NCBI RefSeq assembly: GCF_000241955.1
Contig: NC_016818.1
Coordinates: 2,356,001-2,420,000 of the forward strand
DNA: 64,000 nt
Reading direction: 5' to 3'
Source of the DNA: Rahnella aquatilis CIP 78.65 = ATCC 33071
Lineage (GTDB): Bacteria > Pseudomonadota > Gammaproteobacteria > Enterobacterales > Enterobacteriaceae
Shown here: piece after piece, positions 28,976 to 39,198 of the stretch
Layout: the number at the start of each line of letters is the position of its first letter
How positions within the stretch are numbered: the first letter of the stretch is position 1
The notes under the pieces: model-generated
The model's database searches: none
What the model saw: only the letters and a program-made list of their open reading frames with translations
What the model was told of the DNA's origin: nothing
Program-made: the position numbers and the translations under genes

Positions 28976-31702
28976 ATGAGGAACGGACTGAAGAAAAGCG
29001 CGCAGATACTCCTGAGTATAGTGGTGATTATTATGTTGCTGCTGTGGGTGTTATGGAAAACCGTGCCGCGCTGGTTACCCGTTGTCGCCAGCCACTGGCT
29101 GCCAGGGGGAACGCAACTGCTGCTGAGCGGTTCGCCACACTGGTCACACGGCGTTCTGCAATTACCGGGCCTGCGCTATCTGGCCGGGGACTGCACGCTC
29201 GCGACGGCACGAAATGCCCGCCTCAGTCATAATACCGGCCGCTGGGCGCTGAAGCTTGACGTGCTGACGGCCGACACCGCCTGTCTGGCAAAACTGCCCA
29301 ACAGCGAAAGTCAGTCAACGCTTTCCCTCGCAGAGATACAGCAAATGCTGCCTGCCGGTGACCTCAGTATCGGCCAGCTTTCCGTGACGCCGTGGCAGCG
29401 TTACGCCGCAAATGTGCAGCTCAGCAATCTGGACGGCGTACAACATCTTTGGGTTAACGGCGAGGCCCTGAAACTTGACGCCGTGCTCGACGGTAACCGT
29501 CAGCTTGCCATCCGGTCATTCAGTCTGACGCCGCCGGGCAGCACGCAGCCGGTCACGCTCAGCGGTAAACTGCTGCTTCCGGCGAATCTCGATCATTTGC
29601 CTGAATCCGGCGAACTGCACGCCGAAATGCAAACCGCGCAGGTGCCACAACCGCTGGACATTACGCTGAGCTGGCAGGCGACCGAAGGCATTCTGACGCT
29701 GACCGAAAAGGGCAGCGATCAGCCTCTGGCGATGCTGCCGTGGAAACTCAACAATAACGAATTACAGATTACGCAGGGACAATGGCGCTGGCCTTATGCG
29801 ACGCAACCGCTGGCCGGGGGCGTAAATCTGACGCTCAGCGACTGGTCACCGGCGTTTGATCAGACCAACCTTACCGCACGGCTGAACGTGCTGACGCAGG
29901 GCCACAACGGCAAGGCCAACGTGGTGCTGACGCTCGGGCCGGGACGTATCGGTTTACTCGACAGTGATTTAGGCTTCCGCCTGACCGGTCAGGCAAATTT
30001 ACAGTCCACCTCCCTGAGTGCGTCATTGCCCGGTCAGCTCAGCGGCTCGGTGCTGAACCCGACGCTTTTGCTGCGCAGCGGTTCGCTGTTACGTGCGTGG
30101 GGTAAGCCGACACCGGAACTGACGATCAGCGATGCGCGTTGGCCGCTGGCGGGGGTAAAAGTGTCCGCAGAGGGTGTGAGCGGGCCGCTGCAAGCGATCC
30201 TCAAAGCCCGTCATCGTTTCTGGGGTGCGTTTGATCTGCATCTCAGCGGCAAATCGCTGGCATTCTGGCCGGATGCCGGACTGTGGAATTTCAATTACTG
30301 GGGCAATGGTCATCTGCCGCCGCTGAATGGCCGCTGGGATATGTCCGGCAAAGGGCAGTGGCATGACAACCAGATCAGCATAAATTCGCTCTCGACCGGC
30401 TTTGACCGCCTGCATTACGGGCTGGTGGATGTTGATGCGCCACGTCTTACGCTCGAACACCCGTTGGTCTGGAAACGTCCGCCATCCCCCCGCTTCAAAC
30501 CGCAGTATCCTGATGAGCCGATGGCGTTTAAAGGCGACATCAAACTGGTGGCAAAAAAGATTGCGCTGGCGAACGGCGGCTATCTGCCGCCCGCCACGCT
30601 GACGTTACAGCTCAGCGGTGACAGCCCGGACAGTTTCATCATGCGCGGGATGCTGGATGCCAAACCGATCGGTCCGATCCGTCTCAACGGGCGCTGGGAC
30701 GGCGAGCGGCTGCGCGGGGAAGGCTGGTGGCCGAGACAACAACTGACGGCGTTCCAGACGCTGCTCACGCCGGATCTGAACATCAGGTTACGCGAAGGCA
30801 CCTTCTACGCGCAGTCGGCATTTTCGGCCGCGCGCGGGCAGGGTTTTGTGGCCGGTGGTCACTGGGTGGTGAAAAACGGTGGCTTCTGGATGAAAGACGG
30901 CGACCTGAGCGGGCTGGATTTCAGCCTGCCGTATCGCCTTCAGGATCAGGTCTGGCAGCTCGGCGTGAAAAAGCCGGTGACGCTGCGTATCGGCGAAGTG
31001 AACAATCTGGTCAAAATGCATAACGTCACAGCCGATTTACAGGGGCATTATCCGTGGAGTGAAGAAACGCCGCTGACCCTGAGTAATCTGGGGGTCGATA
31101 TGTTGCGCGGTCATCTCAGCCTCTCGGCGTTGCGTATGCCGCAGCATGATGCGGCGGTGCTGAAGCTGGAAAAAATCAATCTCAGCGAACTGTTTACGGC
31201 ACTCAAACCCAAGCAACTGGCAATGTCGGGGGTGATTTATGGCGAGTTGCCGCTGTATGTGGAAAATCCGCAATGGATCATTCATAACGGTTGGATCAAA
31301 AACGACGGCAGCCTGACGCTGCGCCTCGACCCGCAATTTGCCGATGCCATGGCCAGCGGCAATTTCGCCAACAATATGGTGATTGGCCTGCTGCGCTATC
31401 TGGAAATCAGCCGTTCCGATGCGCAGGTCAGTCTGGATAATCTCGGCGTGCTGACCATGAAGGCTAAAGTGGACGGCGTGAATTACACCGACACAACGCA
31501 CGGTGGTGACAAAGAAAAACGTGAAATCGACCTCAATTATACCCATGAGGAAAATATCTATCAGCTCTGGCGCAGTTTGCGTTTTGGCGACAATCTTCAG
31601 GAATGGCTGCAACAGCAGATGTCTTTGCCTGCTGATGCGCTGTCAAAAAGTCCGTCTGCGGCGGGACAGAAAAAGGATCCAACAGTGAGGAAGGAACAAT
31701 GA
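28976..31702 (+). CDS. ydbH: Intermembrane bridge protein YdbH (AsmA-like)
   Basis: Large envelope protein of the AsmA-like family. In E. coli, YdbH, YhdP and TamB redundantly carry phospholipids from the inner to the outer membrane, and YdbH works with YnbE and YdbL. The 908-residue protein has one N-terminal membrane anchor (ILLSIVVIIMLLLWVLW). The rest is periplasmic, rich in short beta-strands, with a conserved C-terminal part near DFSLPYRLQDQVWQLG and TANIMVIGLLRYLEIS-like sequence. I chose the ATG at 28976; the frame is open 36 codons further up. It overlaps ynbE by 4 bases. Confidence 0.9.
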   Translation: MRNGLKKSAQILLSIVVIIMLLLWVLWKTVPRWLPVVASHWLPGGTQLLLSGSPHWSHGVLQLPGLRYLAGDCTLATARNARLSHNTGRWALKLDVLTADTACLAKLPNSESQSTLSLAEIQQMLPAGDLSIGQLSVTPWQRYAANVQLSNLDGVQHLWVNGEALKLDAVLDGNRQLAIRSFSLTPPGSTQPVTLSGKLLLPANLDHLPESGELHAEMQTAQVPQPLDITLSWQATEGILTLTEKGSDQPLAMLPWKLNNNELQITQGQWRWPYATQPLAGGVNLTLSDWSPAFDQTNLTARLNVLTQGHNGKANVVLTLGPGRIGLLDSDLGFRLTGQANLQSTSLSASLPGQLSGSVLNPTLLLRSGSLLRAWGKPTPELTISDARWPLAGVKVSAEGVSGPLQAILKARHRFWGAFDLHLSGKSLAFWPDAGLWNFNYWGNGHLPPLNGRWDMSGKGQWHDNQISINSLSTGFDRLHYGLVDVDAPRLTLEHPLVWKRPPSPRFKPQYPDEPMAFKGDIKLVAKKIALANGGYLPPATLTLQLSGDSPDSFIMRGMLDAKPIGPIRLNGRWDGERLRGEGWWPRQQLTAFQTLLTPDLNIRLREGTFYAQSAFSAARGQGFVAGGHWVVKNGGFWMKDGDLSGLDFSLPYRLQDQVWQLGVKKPVTLRIGEVNNLVKMHNVTADLQGHYPWSEETPLTLSNLGVDMLRGHLSLSALRMPQHDAAVLKLEKINLSELFTALKPKQLAMSGVIYGELPLYVENPQWIIHNGWIKNDGSLTLRLDPQFADAMASGNFANNMVIGLLRYLEISRSDAQVSLDNLGVLTMKAKVDGVNYTDTTHGGDKEKREIDLNYTHEENIYQLWRSLRFGDNLQEWLQQQMSLPADALSKSPSAAGQKKDPTVRKEQ

Positions 31703-31893
31703 AACTGCGAGTTGTCGGCCCCGGCCTGGCGCTTTGCGTGATGATGCTCAGCGGCTGCGTACCACGCATCGAACTGGCCGCGCCGAAAGAGCCGATTACC
31801 ATCAACATGAACGTGAAAATTGAACACGAAATCCATATTAAAGTGGATAAAGACGTGGAAAACCTGCTGAAAAATCAGAGCGATCTATTCTAG
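31699..31893 (+). CDS. ynbE: YnbE family outer-membrane lipoprotein
   Basis: Small 64-residue lipoprotein with signal MKLRVVGPGLALCVMMLSGC (lipobox LSGC). The short mature part (ITINMNVKIEHEIHIKVDKD) can form a beta-strand. Known E. coli work shows YnbE multimerises and docks on the YdbH C-terminus at the outer membrane. The ATG overlaps the ydbH stop by 4 bases, so the two are translationally coupled. Confidence 0.9.
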   Translation: MKLRVVGPGLALCVMMLSGCVPRIELAAPKEPITINMNVKIEHEIHIKVDKDVENLLKNQSDLF

Positions 31894-31901
31894 GAGCGCG
31901 T

Positions 31902-32270
31902 ATGTCCGGGCTATTTATCAAAAAGAACGGCATCAAAAAAAACAGTATTAAAAAAATCAGCCTGATGTTGGCGGTCGCGGGATTACTGTTTTGCAGCCAG
32001 GCGTTCGCGTTAACGCTCAATGAAGCTAAACAACAGGGGCGCGTGGGTGAAACGTTGTCGGGTTACCTGGCTCCGCTGAAACAGGACGCGGAAACTGTCG
32101 CCCTGGCTTCAAAAATCAACGACGCCCGTCAACAACAATACGAACAGGTGGCGCGGGACAATAACGTCAGTACTGACGATGTGGCAAAACTGGCCGGGCA
32201 AAAACTGGTTGCCAGAGCCGGAAAAGGCGAATATGTCAGAGGCATTAACGGGCAGTGGTTGCAGAAGTAG
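31902..32270 (+). CDS. ydbL: YdbL family periplasmic protein (DUF1318)
   Basis: Periplasmic 122-residue protein with a long lysine-rich n-region (KKNGIKKNSIKKISL) followed by a hydrophobic signal (LMLAVAGLLFCSQAFA). The mature DUF1318 domain starts LTLNEAKQQGRVGETLSGYL. In E. coli YdbL modulates YnbE multimer formation on YdbH. It starts 8 bases after ynbE with a GGAG nearby. The threefold ydbH-ynbE-ydbL operon is complete here. Confidence 0.9.
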   Translation: MSGLFIKKNGIKKNSIKKISLMLAVAGLLFCSQAFALTLNEAKQQGRVGETLSGYLAPLKQDAETVALASKINDARQQQYEQVARDNNVSTDDVAKLAGQKLVARAGKGEYVRGINGQWLQK

Positions 32271-32287
32271 GCGGGGAGATCGCAGCC

Positions 32288-32313
32288 AAAAAAAAGCGCG
32301 CCTTTCAGCGCGC
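32288..32313 (-). terminator. Rho-independent terminator, mainly for azoR
   Basis: GCGCGC (32296-32301) and GCGCGC (32308-32313) pair around CTTTCA. On the minus strand the stem is followed by eight T residues. In the plus direction, for ydbL, the T-run is poor. Confidence 0.7.
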
Positions 32314-32392
32314 AATAGCTTTATCACAACATCATCTGAGCGGAACGGACAGATTCTTAAGTGAATGGGTGCTCAGATTGTGATAACGATAA

Positions 32393-33085
<693 letters not shown>

Positions 33086-33308
33086 TTATTCACAAAGCTT
33101 ATTCAGTGATAGCGCAATATTTAGAGACCTATCATCGATTTTTTTGAACAACTTAATATCCCGGCATTGCACGCCCGTTTTCAGCATGTTCAATCCCTTG
33201 TGTTAACATAGACGCAAGCAGGTAAGGCATAAACCTTCCTCATCACCCATTCAGATTCAGCCGGTGGCAGTAGTGCCCTCCGCCTGACATGTAACAAGGA
33301 ATTCCGAC

Positions 33309-36300
33309 GTGAAATCACCGCTCGCGGCATTATCAGCGCAGTTAGACGGGCTGATGCTACGTGACCGGCAACGCCTGCAACGTCGTTTGCAGGGTGCCAG
33401 AAAGATTGATAAACCCGAAGCACTCGATGCGTTAGGTGCTGAAATCCAGACTGCCATCAACGAGAGTCTGAAGAAAGTCAGCGCCCGTGAAGCCTCGCGG
33501 CCAAAAATCAGTTACCCAGAAAACCTGCCGGTCAGTCAGAAGAAAGACGACATCTATAACGCCATCCGTGACCATCAGGTCGTGATTGTGGCGGGGGAAA
33601 CCGGCTCCGGTAAAACCACGCAGATCCCTAAAATCTGTATGGAGCTTGGACGCGGTATTAAAGGCGTGATTGGTCATACCCAGCCGCGACGTCTGGCGGC
33701 GCGTACCGTGGCCAACCGTATTGCCGATGAACTCGATACCACGCTGGGTAACACGGTCGGTTATAAAGTACGCTTTAACGATCAGGTCAGTGAAAACACG
33801 CTCGTTAAGCTGATGACTGACGGTATTCTGCTGGCCGAAATCCAGCAGGATCGCATGCTGATGCAGTACGACACGCTGATCATCGATGAAGCGCATGAGC
33901 GTAGTCTGAATATCGACTTTATCCTCGGTTATCTGCGTCAGTTACTGCCAAAGCGCCCGGATCTGAAAGTCATCATTACGTCGGCGACCATTGATCCGCA
34001 GCGGTTCTCGCGCCATTTCAATAATGCGCCGGTCATTGAAGTTTCCGGCCGGACTTATCCGGTTGACGTGCGTTATCGCCCGATTGTGGATGACGCAGAC
34101 GATGTGGATCGTGACCAGTTGCAGGCGATTTTCGACGCGGTCGATGAACTGGGTCGCGAAAGCATGGGCGACATCCTGATTTTCATGAGCGGTGAGCGTG
34201 AAATCCGGGATACCGCCGACGCGCTGAACCGTCTGGATTTGCCTCACACCGAGATTTTGCCGCTGTATGCACGGCTGTCGAACAGCGAGCAGAACCGCGT
34301 GTTCCAGTCGCATTCCGGCCGCCGTATCGTGCTGGCGACCAACGTTGCCGAAACCTCGCTGACCGTGCCGGGCATTAAATATGTCATTGACCCCGGCACC
34401 GCACGTATCAGCCGTTACAGTTTCCGCACCAAAGTGCAGCGTTTGCCGATCGAGCCGGTTTCACAGGCTTCGGCTAACCAGCGTAAAGGGCGTTGCGGAC
34501 GCGTTTCCGAAGGTATCTGTATACGCCTGTATTCCGAGCAGGATTTCCTGTCGCGCCCGGAGTTCACCGATCCGGAAATCCTGCGCACCAATCTGGCCTC
34601 CGTTATTTTGCAAATGACCTCGCTGGGTCTTGGTGATATTGCGGCATTCCCGTTTGTTGAAGCCCCGGATAAACGCAACATTCAGGATGGCGTCCGTCTG
34701 CTGGAAGAGCTGAACGCCATTAATAACGCCGTCGATGGCCGTTATACGCTGACCCCGCTGGGGCGTCAGCTGGCGCAGTTGCCGGTGGATCCGCGTCTGG
34801 CGCGGATGGTGCTGGAAGCGCAGAAAAACGGCTGTGTGCGTGAGGTGATGATCATTACCGCCGCGTTGTCGATTCAGGATCCGCGTGAGCGTCCGATGGA
34901 TAAACAGCAGGCGTCTGATGAAAAACATCGCCGTTTTGCTGACAAAGACTCTGATTTCCTGGCGTTCGTGAATTTGTGGGACCATCTGAAAGTGCAGCAA
35001 AAAGAGCTGTCTTCGGCGCAGTTCCGCAAGCTGTGCCGCAGCGATTTTCTTAACTATTTGCGTGTGCGTGAATGGCAGGACATTTATACCCAGTTGCGTC
35101 AGGTCGTAAAAGAACTGGGGCTGCCGGTTAACAGCGAACCCGCTGAATACCGTGAAGTTCACTGCGCATTGCTGACCGGTTTGCTGTCACATATCGGTCA
35201 GAAAGATGTCGATAAGCAGGAATATACCGGCGCGCGCAACGCCCGTTTTGCGGTCTTCCCCGGCTCCGGGTTATTCAAAAAGCCACCGAAGTGGGTGATG
35301 GTCGCCGAACTGGTGGAAACCAGCCGCCTGTGGGGACGTATTGCCGCACGTATCGAACCGGAATGGATCGAACCGCTGGCGAAACATCTGGCGAAAAGCA
35401 GTTACAGCGAGCCGCACTGGGAAAAAGCGCAGGGTGCGGTGATGGCGACGGAAAAAGTCACGCTCTACGGTCTGCCGATTGTGGCGGCACGTCGGGTGAA
35501 TTACGGCACGATTGATCCGGTGGTGTCGCGCGAACTGTTTATCCGTCATGCGCTGGTGGAAGGCGACTGGCAGACGCGTCATGCGTTCTTCCGCGCTAAC
35601 CTGCGCCTGCGTACGGAAGTGGAAGAGCTGGAACATAAATCCCGTCGCCGCGATATTCTGGTCGACGACGAAACCCTGTTCCTGTTCTATGAGCAACGCA
35701 TCGGCCAGGAAGTGGTCTCGGCGCGCCACTTTGATACCTGGTGGAAAACGCAGCCGCAGGACAGCCTCAACTTCGAAAAAAGCATGCTGATCAAAGAGGG
35801 CGCAGGCAATATCAGCGCTCACGATTACCCGAACTTCTGGCATCAGGGCAATCTCAAACTGCGCGTTACGTACCAGTTTGAGCCGGGCACTGATGCTGAC
35901 GGCGTGACGGTACATATTCCGTTGCCGCTGCTCAATCAGGTCAGCGAAGAAGGCTTTGACTGGCAAATTCCGGGGATCCGCCGTGACCTGATCATGGCGC
36001 TGATCAAATCCCTGCCGAAACCGGTTCGTCGTAACTTCGTGCCCGCGCCCAACTATGCGGATGCCTTGCTCGGTCGCATAAAACCTTTTGAGATACCGTT
36101 GCTGGATGCGATGGAAAAAGAACTGCGCAAAATGAGTGGCGTGACGGTGTCACGTGAAGACTGGCAGTGGGATCAGGTGCCTGATCATCTCAAAATGACG
36201 TTCCGTATTGTCGATGATAAAAACAAAACACTTCGCGAAGGTAAAGATCTGACTGCGCTGAAATCCGGCCTGAAAGAGCAGGTTCAGCAAACGCTTTCTG

Positions 36301-37184
36301 CGGTCGCGGATGACGGCATCGAACAGCGCGACCTGCATGTCTGGAGCTTTGGCACCTTGCCGGAACGCTATGAACAAAAGCGCGGTGGTTATGAAGTGAA
36401 AGCTTATCCGGCGATTGTTGATGAAAAGGACAGCGTGGCAATCCGCCTGTTCGACAGCGAACTGGAACAGCAACAGGCTATGCTCAGCGGGATGCGGCGC
36501 TTACTGCTGCTGAATATCCCTTCGCCGGTCAAATATTTGCACGAGAAATTGCCGAACAAAGCCAAGCTGGGACTGTATTTTAACCCGTACGGCAAGGTGC
36601 TGGATTTGATTGACGACTGCATTTCCTGCGGCATCGACAAACTGATTGCAGAGTCCGGCGGGCTGGTGTGGCGCGAAGAAGATTTCGCGAAATTACATGA
36701 GCATGTTCGCGCAAATCTCAATGATACGGTGGTGCAAATCGCCATTCAGGTGGAGCAGATTCTGACGACCGTTTTCAGCATCAACAAACGGCTGAAAGGG
36801 CGGATTGATATCACCATGGCGCTGGCGCTTTCTGATATCAAAGCGCAGATGTCCGGGCTGATTTACCGGGGCTTCGTGACACAAAACGGCTGGAAACGTT
36901 TACCGGATACGCTGCGTTATTTGCAGGGGATTGAACGCAGGATGGACAAACTGGCCATGGACCCACACCGCGACCGCGCCCAGATGATGAAAGTGGAAAA
37001 CATCCGGGAGCAATGGCAGCAGTGGTTCAACAAACTGCCACCGGTGCGTCAGCAAAGTGACGAGGTGAAAGAAGTCCGCTGGATGATTGAAGAACTGCGC
37101 GTCAGCTATTTCGCTCAGCAACTGGGCACGCCGTACCCGATTTCAGATAAACGGATTTTGCAGACGATGGAGCAACTGATTTAA
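33309..37184 (+). CDS. hrpA: ATP-dependent RNA helicase HrpA (DEAH family)
   Basis: Large DEAH-box helicase that in E. coli resolves stalled ribosomes and processes some fimbrial mRNA. The 1291 residues match the E. coli length (about 1300). Motifs in order: GETGSGKTTQIP (Walker A), DEAHERS (motif II), SATID (III), ETSLTVPGIKYVID (V), QRKGRCGRVSEG (VI), then the HA2/OB region and a long C-terminal DUF3418 part. The start is a GTG with AAGGA 8 bases upstream. A bidirectional terminator follows. Confidence 0.95.
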   Translation: MKSPLAALSAQLDGLMLRDRQRLQRRLQGARKIDKPEALDALGAEIQTAINESLKKVSAREASRPKISYPENLPVSQKKDDIYNAIRDHQVVIVAGETGSGKTTQIPKICMELGRGIKGVIGHTQPRRLAARTVANRIADELDTTLGNTVGYKVRFNDQVSENTLVKLMTDGILLAEIQQDRMLMQYDTLIIDEAHERSLNIDFILGYLRQLLPKRPDLKVIITSATIDPQRFSRHFNNAPVIEVSGRTYPVDVRYRPIVDDADDVDRDQLQAIFDAVDELGRESMGDILIFMSGEREIRDTADALNRLDLPHTEILPLYARLSNSEQNRVFQSHSGRRIVLATNVAETSLTVPGIKYVIDPGTARISRYSFRTKVQRLPIEPVSQASANQRKGRCGRVSEGICIRLYSEQDFLSRPEFTDPEILRTNLASVILQMTSLGLGDIAAFPFVEAPDKRNIQDGVRLLEELNAINNAVDGRYTLTPLGRQLAQLPVDPRLARMVLEAQKNGCVREVMIITAALSIQDPRERPMDKQQASDEKHRRFADKDSDFLAFVNLWDHLKVQQKELSSAQFRKLCRSDFLNYLRVREWQDIYTQLRQVVKELGLPVNSEPAEYREVHCALLTGLLSHIGQKDVDKQEYTGARNARFAVFPGSGLFKKPPKWVMVAELVETSRLWGRIAARIEPEWIEPLAKHLAKSSYSEPHWEKAQGAVMATEKVTLYGLPIVAARRVNYGTIDPVVSRELFIRHALVEGDWQTRHAFFRANLRLRTEVEELEHKSRRRDILVDDETLFLFYEQRIGQEVVSARHFDTWWKTQPQDSLNFEKSMLIKEGAGNISAHDYPNFWHQGNLKLRVTYQFEPGTDADGVTVHIPLPLLNQVSEEGFDWQIPGIRRDLIMALIKSLPKPVRRNFVPAPNYADALLGRIKPFEIPLLDAMEKELRKMSGVTVSREDWQWDQVPDHLKMTFRIVDDKNKTLREGKDLTALKSGLKEQVQQTLSAVADDGIEQRDLHVWSFGTLPERYEQKRGGYEVKAYPAIVDEKDSVAIRLFDSELEQQQAMLSGMRRLLLLNIPSPVKYLHEKLPNKAKLGLYFNPYGKVLDLIDDCISCGIDKLIAESGGLVWREEDFAKLHEHVRANLNDTVVQIAIQVEQILTTVFSINKRLKGRIDITMALALSDIKAQMSGLIYRGFVTQNGWKRLPDTLRYLQGIERRMDKLAMDPHRDRAQMMKVENIREQWQQWFNKLPPVRQQSDEVKEVRWMIEELRVSYFAQQLGTPYPISDKRILQTMEQLI

Positions 37185-37203
37185 CGGGTTCTCAAAACTA
37201 AAA

Positions 37204-37235
37204 AACCGCCTGATACACTCAAAGGCGGTTTTTTT
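37204..37235. terminator. Bidirectional terminator between hrpA and ydgD
   Basis: AACCGCC and GGCGGTT form a 7-bp stem with runs of T on the 3' side in both directions, between two converging genes. Confidence 0.85.
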
Positions 37236-37261
37236 ATGTTCTGAAATGGTGATACTTACGG

Positions 37262-38143
37262 TTACTGAGCGGGCATCGTTACCGGCGTACTCGCGCTGAT
37301 AACGCCTGAAGAAAGGGTATTCAGGGCATCGCGGATAGCCGGAACGGCCAGTGCGCGGTTATCGGCCAGATAGCGGTCTTGTGCCGCTGGCGCGGAGCTT
37401 TGAATCGCGACCAGAGACCAGCCATCGGCGTTTTTCAACAGCAACGGTGAGCCGCTGTCGCCCGGCAAAGTATCGCAGCGGTGCGATAACACCCCCGGTT
37501 GCGCCCATCCGGTGATCAGACAATCCTGATGTACATACAAATCATCCAGATGATCTTCCGGATATCCGGCCTGGGTCACTTTTCTGCCTTCCTGTTTCAG
37601 CAGGGCGGTCAGGTCGTCACGTGAGCCTTCCCACAATGGCAGCGGCTTGATCGGCAATGCCAGCTTTTCATCCGTCAGGCGAACCAGTGCGAAATCAAAC
37701 GGCGCCGCTTTAGGCGGAACAATCCAGCCATCACCATCGGCTTTCAGTTTCTTACCCAGTTTCGGATCGACCAGCGTTTGCAAGGCGGTGATCTGATATC
37801 GCCATTTCTGATCATGAGAAATGAATCGCAGTGCCACGACTTTGTCTATTTTGCCCGGAGGTGCCAGCACACAGTGGCCTGCCGTGAGGGCAAGATGTTT
37901 AGAAATAAGCGTTGCGGTGCATAAATTGCCGCTCTCGGTTTCAATCTGCCCGATGGCCTGCCATGGCCAGTGCGCCGCTGCAGCTACAGGTGTTCGCTGA
38001 TCGTGGCCAAAAAAAAGGGCCGTTTTTTCTTTCATGCTGATTGAAGGTACATCCGAATCTGCATCATCTGGAGAGTCAGCATGTACGAAAGGACTGGTGG
38101 TAAAACAGAAAAAGCACAAAAACAGCGGTAACGCGATGCGCAT
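37262..38143 (-). CDS. ydgD: Secreted trypsin-like serine protease YdgD
   Basis: Predicted periplasmic or secreted S1-family peptidase, 293 residues, with a Sec signal ([22 protein letters not shown]). The catalytic triad is visible: His in LTAGHCVL, Asp in FDFALVRL and Ser in [10 protein letters not shown]. The motif layout resembles bacterial V8/glutamyl-endopeptidase-like members. In E. coli, ydgD lies beside ydgU and asr, and the same group is present here. The physiological substrate is unknown. Confidence 0.85.
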   Translation of the reverse strand: MRIALPLFLCFFCFTTSPFVHADSPDDADSDVPSISMKEKTALFFGHDQRTPVAAAAHWPWQAIGQIETESGNLCTATLISKHLALTAGHCVLAPPGKIDKVVALRFISHDQKWRYQITALQTLVDPKLGKKLKADGDGWIVPPKAAPFDFALVRLTDEKLALPIKPLPLWEGSRDDLTALLKQEGRKVTQAGYPEDHLDDLYVHQDCLITGWAQPGVLSHRCDTLPGDSGSPLLLKNADGWSLVAIQSSAPAAQDRYLADNRALAVPAIRDALNTLSSGVISASTPVTMPAQ

Positions 38144-38282
38144 AACATTCTGACCTTGAAAACAGGGAGAACCCGGGAAGCCGTTATTATGGAACGATTA
38201 TAGACGGTTATGTTTCGTGGTGGATATATTTGTCTGGTAACTCAGCCTTTTGAGCCGATGACGGGCGTCATCGCGGAGTAAT

Positions 38283-38363
38283 TCAGAAGTAGAAAAACAG
38301 GGTGATCAGACCGCAGAGGATCAGAGAGCACAGGGTGATTTCGAACAGGTAGCGGCGCAGCAT
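38283..38363 (-). CDS. ydgU: 26-residue single-span membrane protein, YdgU-like
   Basis: The frame encodes MLRRYLFEITLCSLILCGLI plus TLFFYF. It is almost entirely one membrane helix preceded by two arginines. From memory E. coli YdgU (27 residues or so) has the same pattern: an Arg-Tyr start, a Phe-Glu, an LILC.LIT core and an FY end. The position between asr and ydgD on the same strand is also as in E. coli. Upstream there is GAGG about 14 bases away and a weak GGAAG directly before the ATG, so the exact start is less sure. Function is unknown. It was found by reading the gap and is too short for ordinary gene calling. Confidence 0.75.
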   Translation of the reverse strand: MLRRYLFEITLCSLILCGLITLFFYF

Positions 38364-38395
38364 CTTCCATCAGTACCTCAAGATAGAAAACCGGA

Positions 38396-38423
38396 GAAAA
38401 AAACACCCGGCGAACCGGGTGTT
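38396..38423 (-). terminator. Rho-independent terminator between asr and ydgU
   Basis: On the minus strand AACACCCGG pairs with CCGGGTGTT around a 4-base loop, followed by a run of T. Read-through would allow ydgU expression from the asr promoter. Confidence 0.8.
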
Positions 38424-38482
38424 AAATCATCAGTCTTGATAATGGTGAGTAGATACGCTCACAAAGACTTATTAGTGACGAC

Positions 38483-38851
38483 TTATGCTGCTGGAGTTGC
38501 TTTTGCAGCTGGAGCCGCTTTCTTAGCGTGTTTCACGTGTTTTTTAGCAGCCTGCGCTTTCTGAGCTACCGGCGCTGCTTTTTTAGCGTGTTTCACGTGT
38601 TTTTTAGCAGCCTGCGCTTTCTGCGCTACCGGAGCCGCTTTCTTAGCGTGTTTCACATGTTTTTTAGCAGCCTGTGCTTTCTGAGCGACTTTCTTGTGAG
38701 TCTTGTGCTTAGTCACGTGCTTGGCAGCAGGTGCCGGAGCAGCGGTAGTTGCGGCAGCGGCTGGTGCCGGAGTTGCTGTAGTTTCAGCAGCGAAAGCGAC
38801 AGAAGACAGGCCCATTGCAGCGGCTACAACCAGAGCTAATACTTTTTTCAT
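38483..38851 (-). CDS. asr: Acid shock protein Asr
   Basis: Periplasmic, extremely basic protein induced at low pH, 122 residues. The signal peptide [21 protein letters not shown] is followed by an Ala/Pro/Thr linker and then three near-identical 20-residue repeats (unit [20 protein letters not shown]), rich in Lys, His and Ala. The histidines could buffer or sense pH. I chose the ATG at 38851, with GAGGAA upstream; the frame is open far upstream but only this start gives a signal peptide. A RstA box at 38959-38972 fits known control of asr by RstBA. Confidence 0.93.
   Translation of the reverse strand: MKKVLALVVAAAMGLSSVAFAAETTATPAPAAAATTAAPAPAAKHVTKHKTHKKVAQKAQAAKKHVKHAKKAAPVAQKAQAAKKHVKHAKKAAPVAQKAQAAKKHVKHAKKAAPAAKATPAA
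38521..38690 (-). repeat. Three tandem 60-bp repeats inside asr
   Basis: Bases 38521-38580, 38581-38640 and 38641 to about 38690 are nearly identical with a 60-base period. They encode the basic 20-residue unit. Such perfect in-frame repeats can expand or contract by slippage. Confidence 0.9.
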
Positions 38852-38958
38852 CTTTAATTCCTCAGAATTTTTGTTTAAGTGTCCACCCCACTGCGGGGCC
38901 GGTATGAAGAATACTAGGCGTGTTAGATCAGGTTGTCCGTGAGTGATTGGTTTCGGCG

Positions 38959-38972
38959 TGTAACGGAATGTA
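38959..38972 (-). promoter_or_regulatory. RstA box upstream of asr
   Basis: The minus strand reads TACATTCCGTTACA. It matches the RstA consensus TACAT-N-T-N-GTTACA at all but one fixed position. It lies 108 bases before the asr start codon. Confidence 0.72.
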
Positions 38973-39025
38973 CAAATGGGGAGTGTAATAAAATCAGTGG
39001 ATTGGAGGCTATGGTCGTATACCTG

Positions 39026-39059
39026 TCGCAGTGGTGACTGAAACATAGCCAGCGAGCGG
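39026..39059 (+). repeat. Dispersed repeat fragment (copy 1)
   Basis: CTGAAACATAGCCAGCGAGC, extended by GG at 39038-39059, recurs exactly at 41703-41724. Partial similarity extends about 12 bases to the left. The function is unknown. Confidence 0.7.
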
Positions 39060-39087
39060 TAGCGGGGAGTTAAAGCGAAGGGAGATT

Positions 39088-39115
39088 CAGGAGGGAAAAG
39101 CACTTTTCCCTCCTG
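39088..39115. repeat. 13-bp perfect inverted repeat after uxuA
   Basis: CAGGAGGGAAAAG (39088-39100) and CTTTTCCCTCCTG (39103-39115) form a hairpin with a 2-base spacer. There is no T-run on the minus-strand exit, so it is more likely a cruciform or an RNA-stabilising 3' hairpin than a classic terminator. Confidence 0.7.
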
Positions 39116-39198
39116 GTCGGTTTCGGCGCGAAACGCCGGGTGATCACCGTTATTGAAAAACCGAAATTTTCACCATTCAGTTATTAAGAAGCGCGAAA

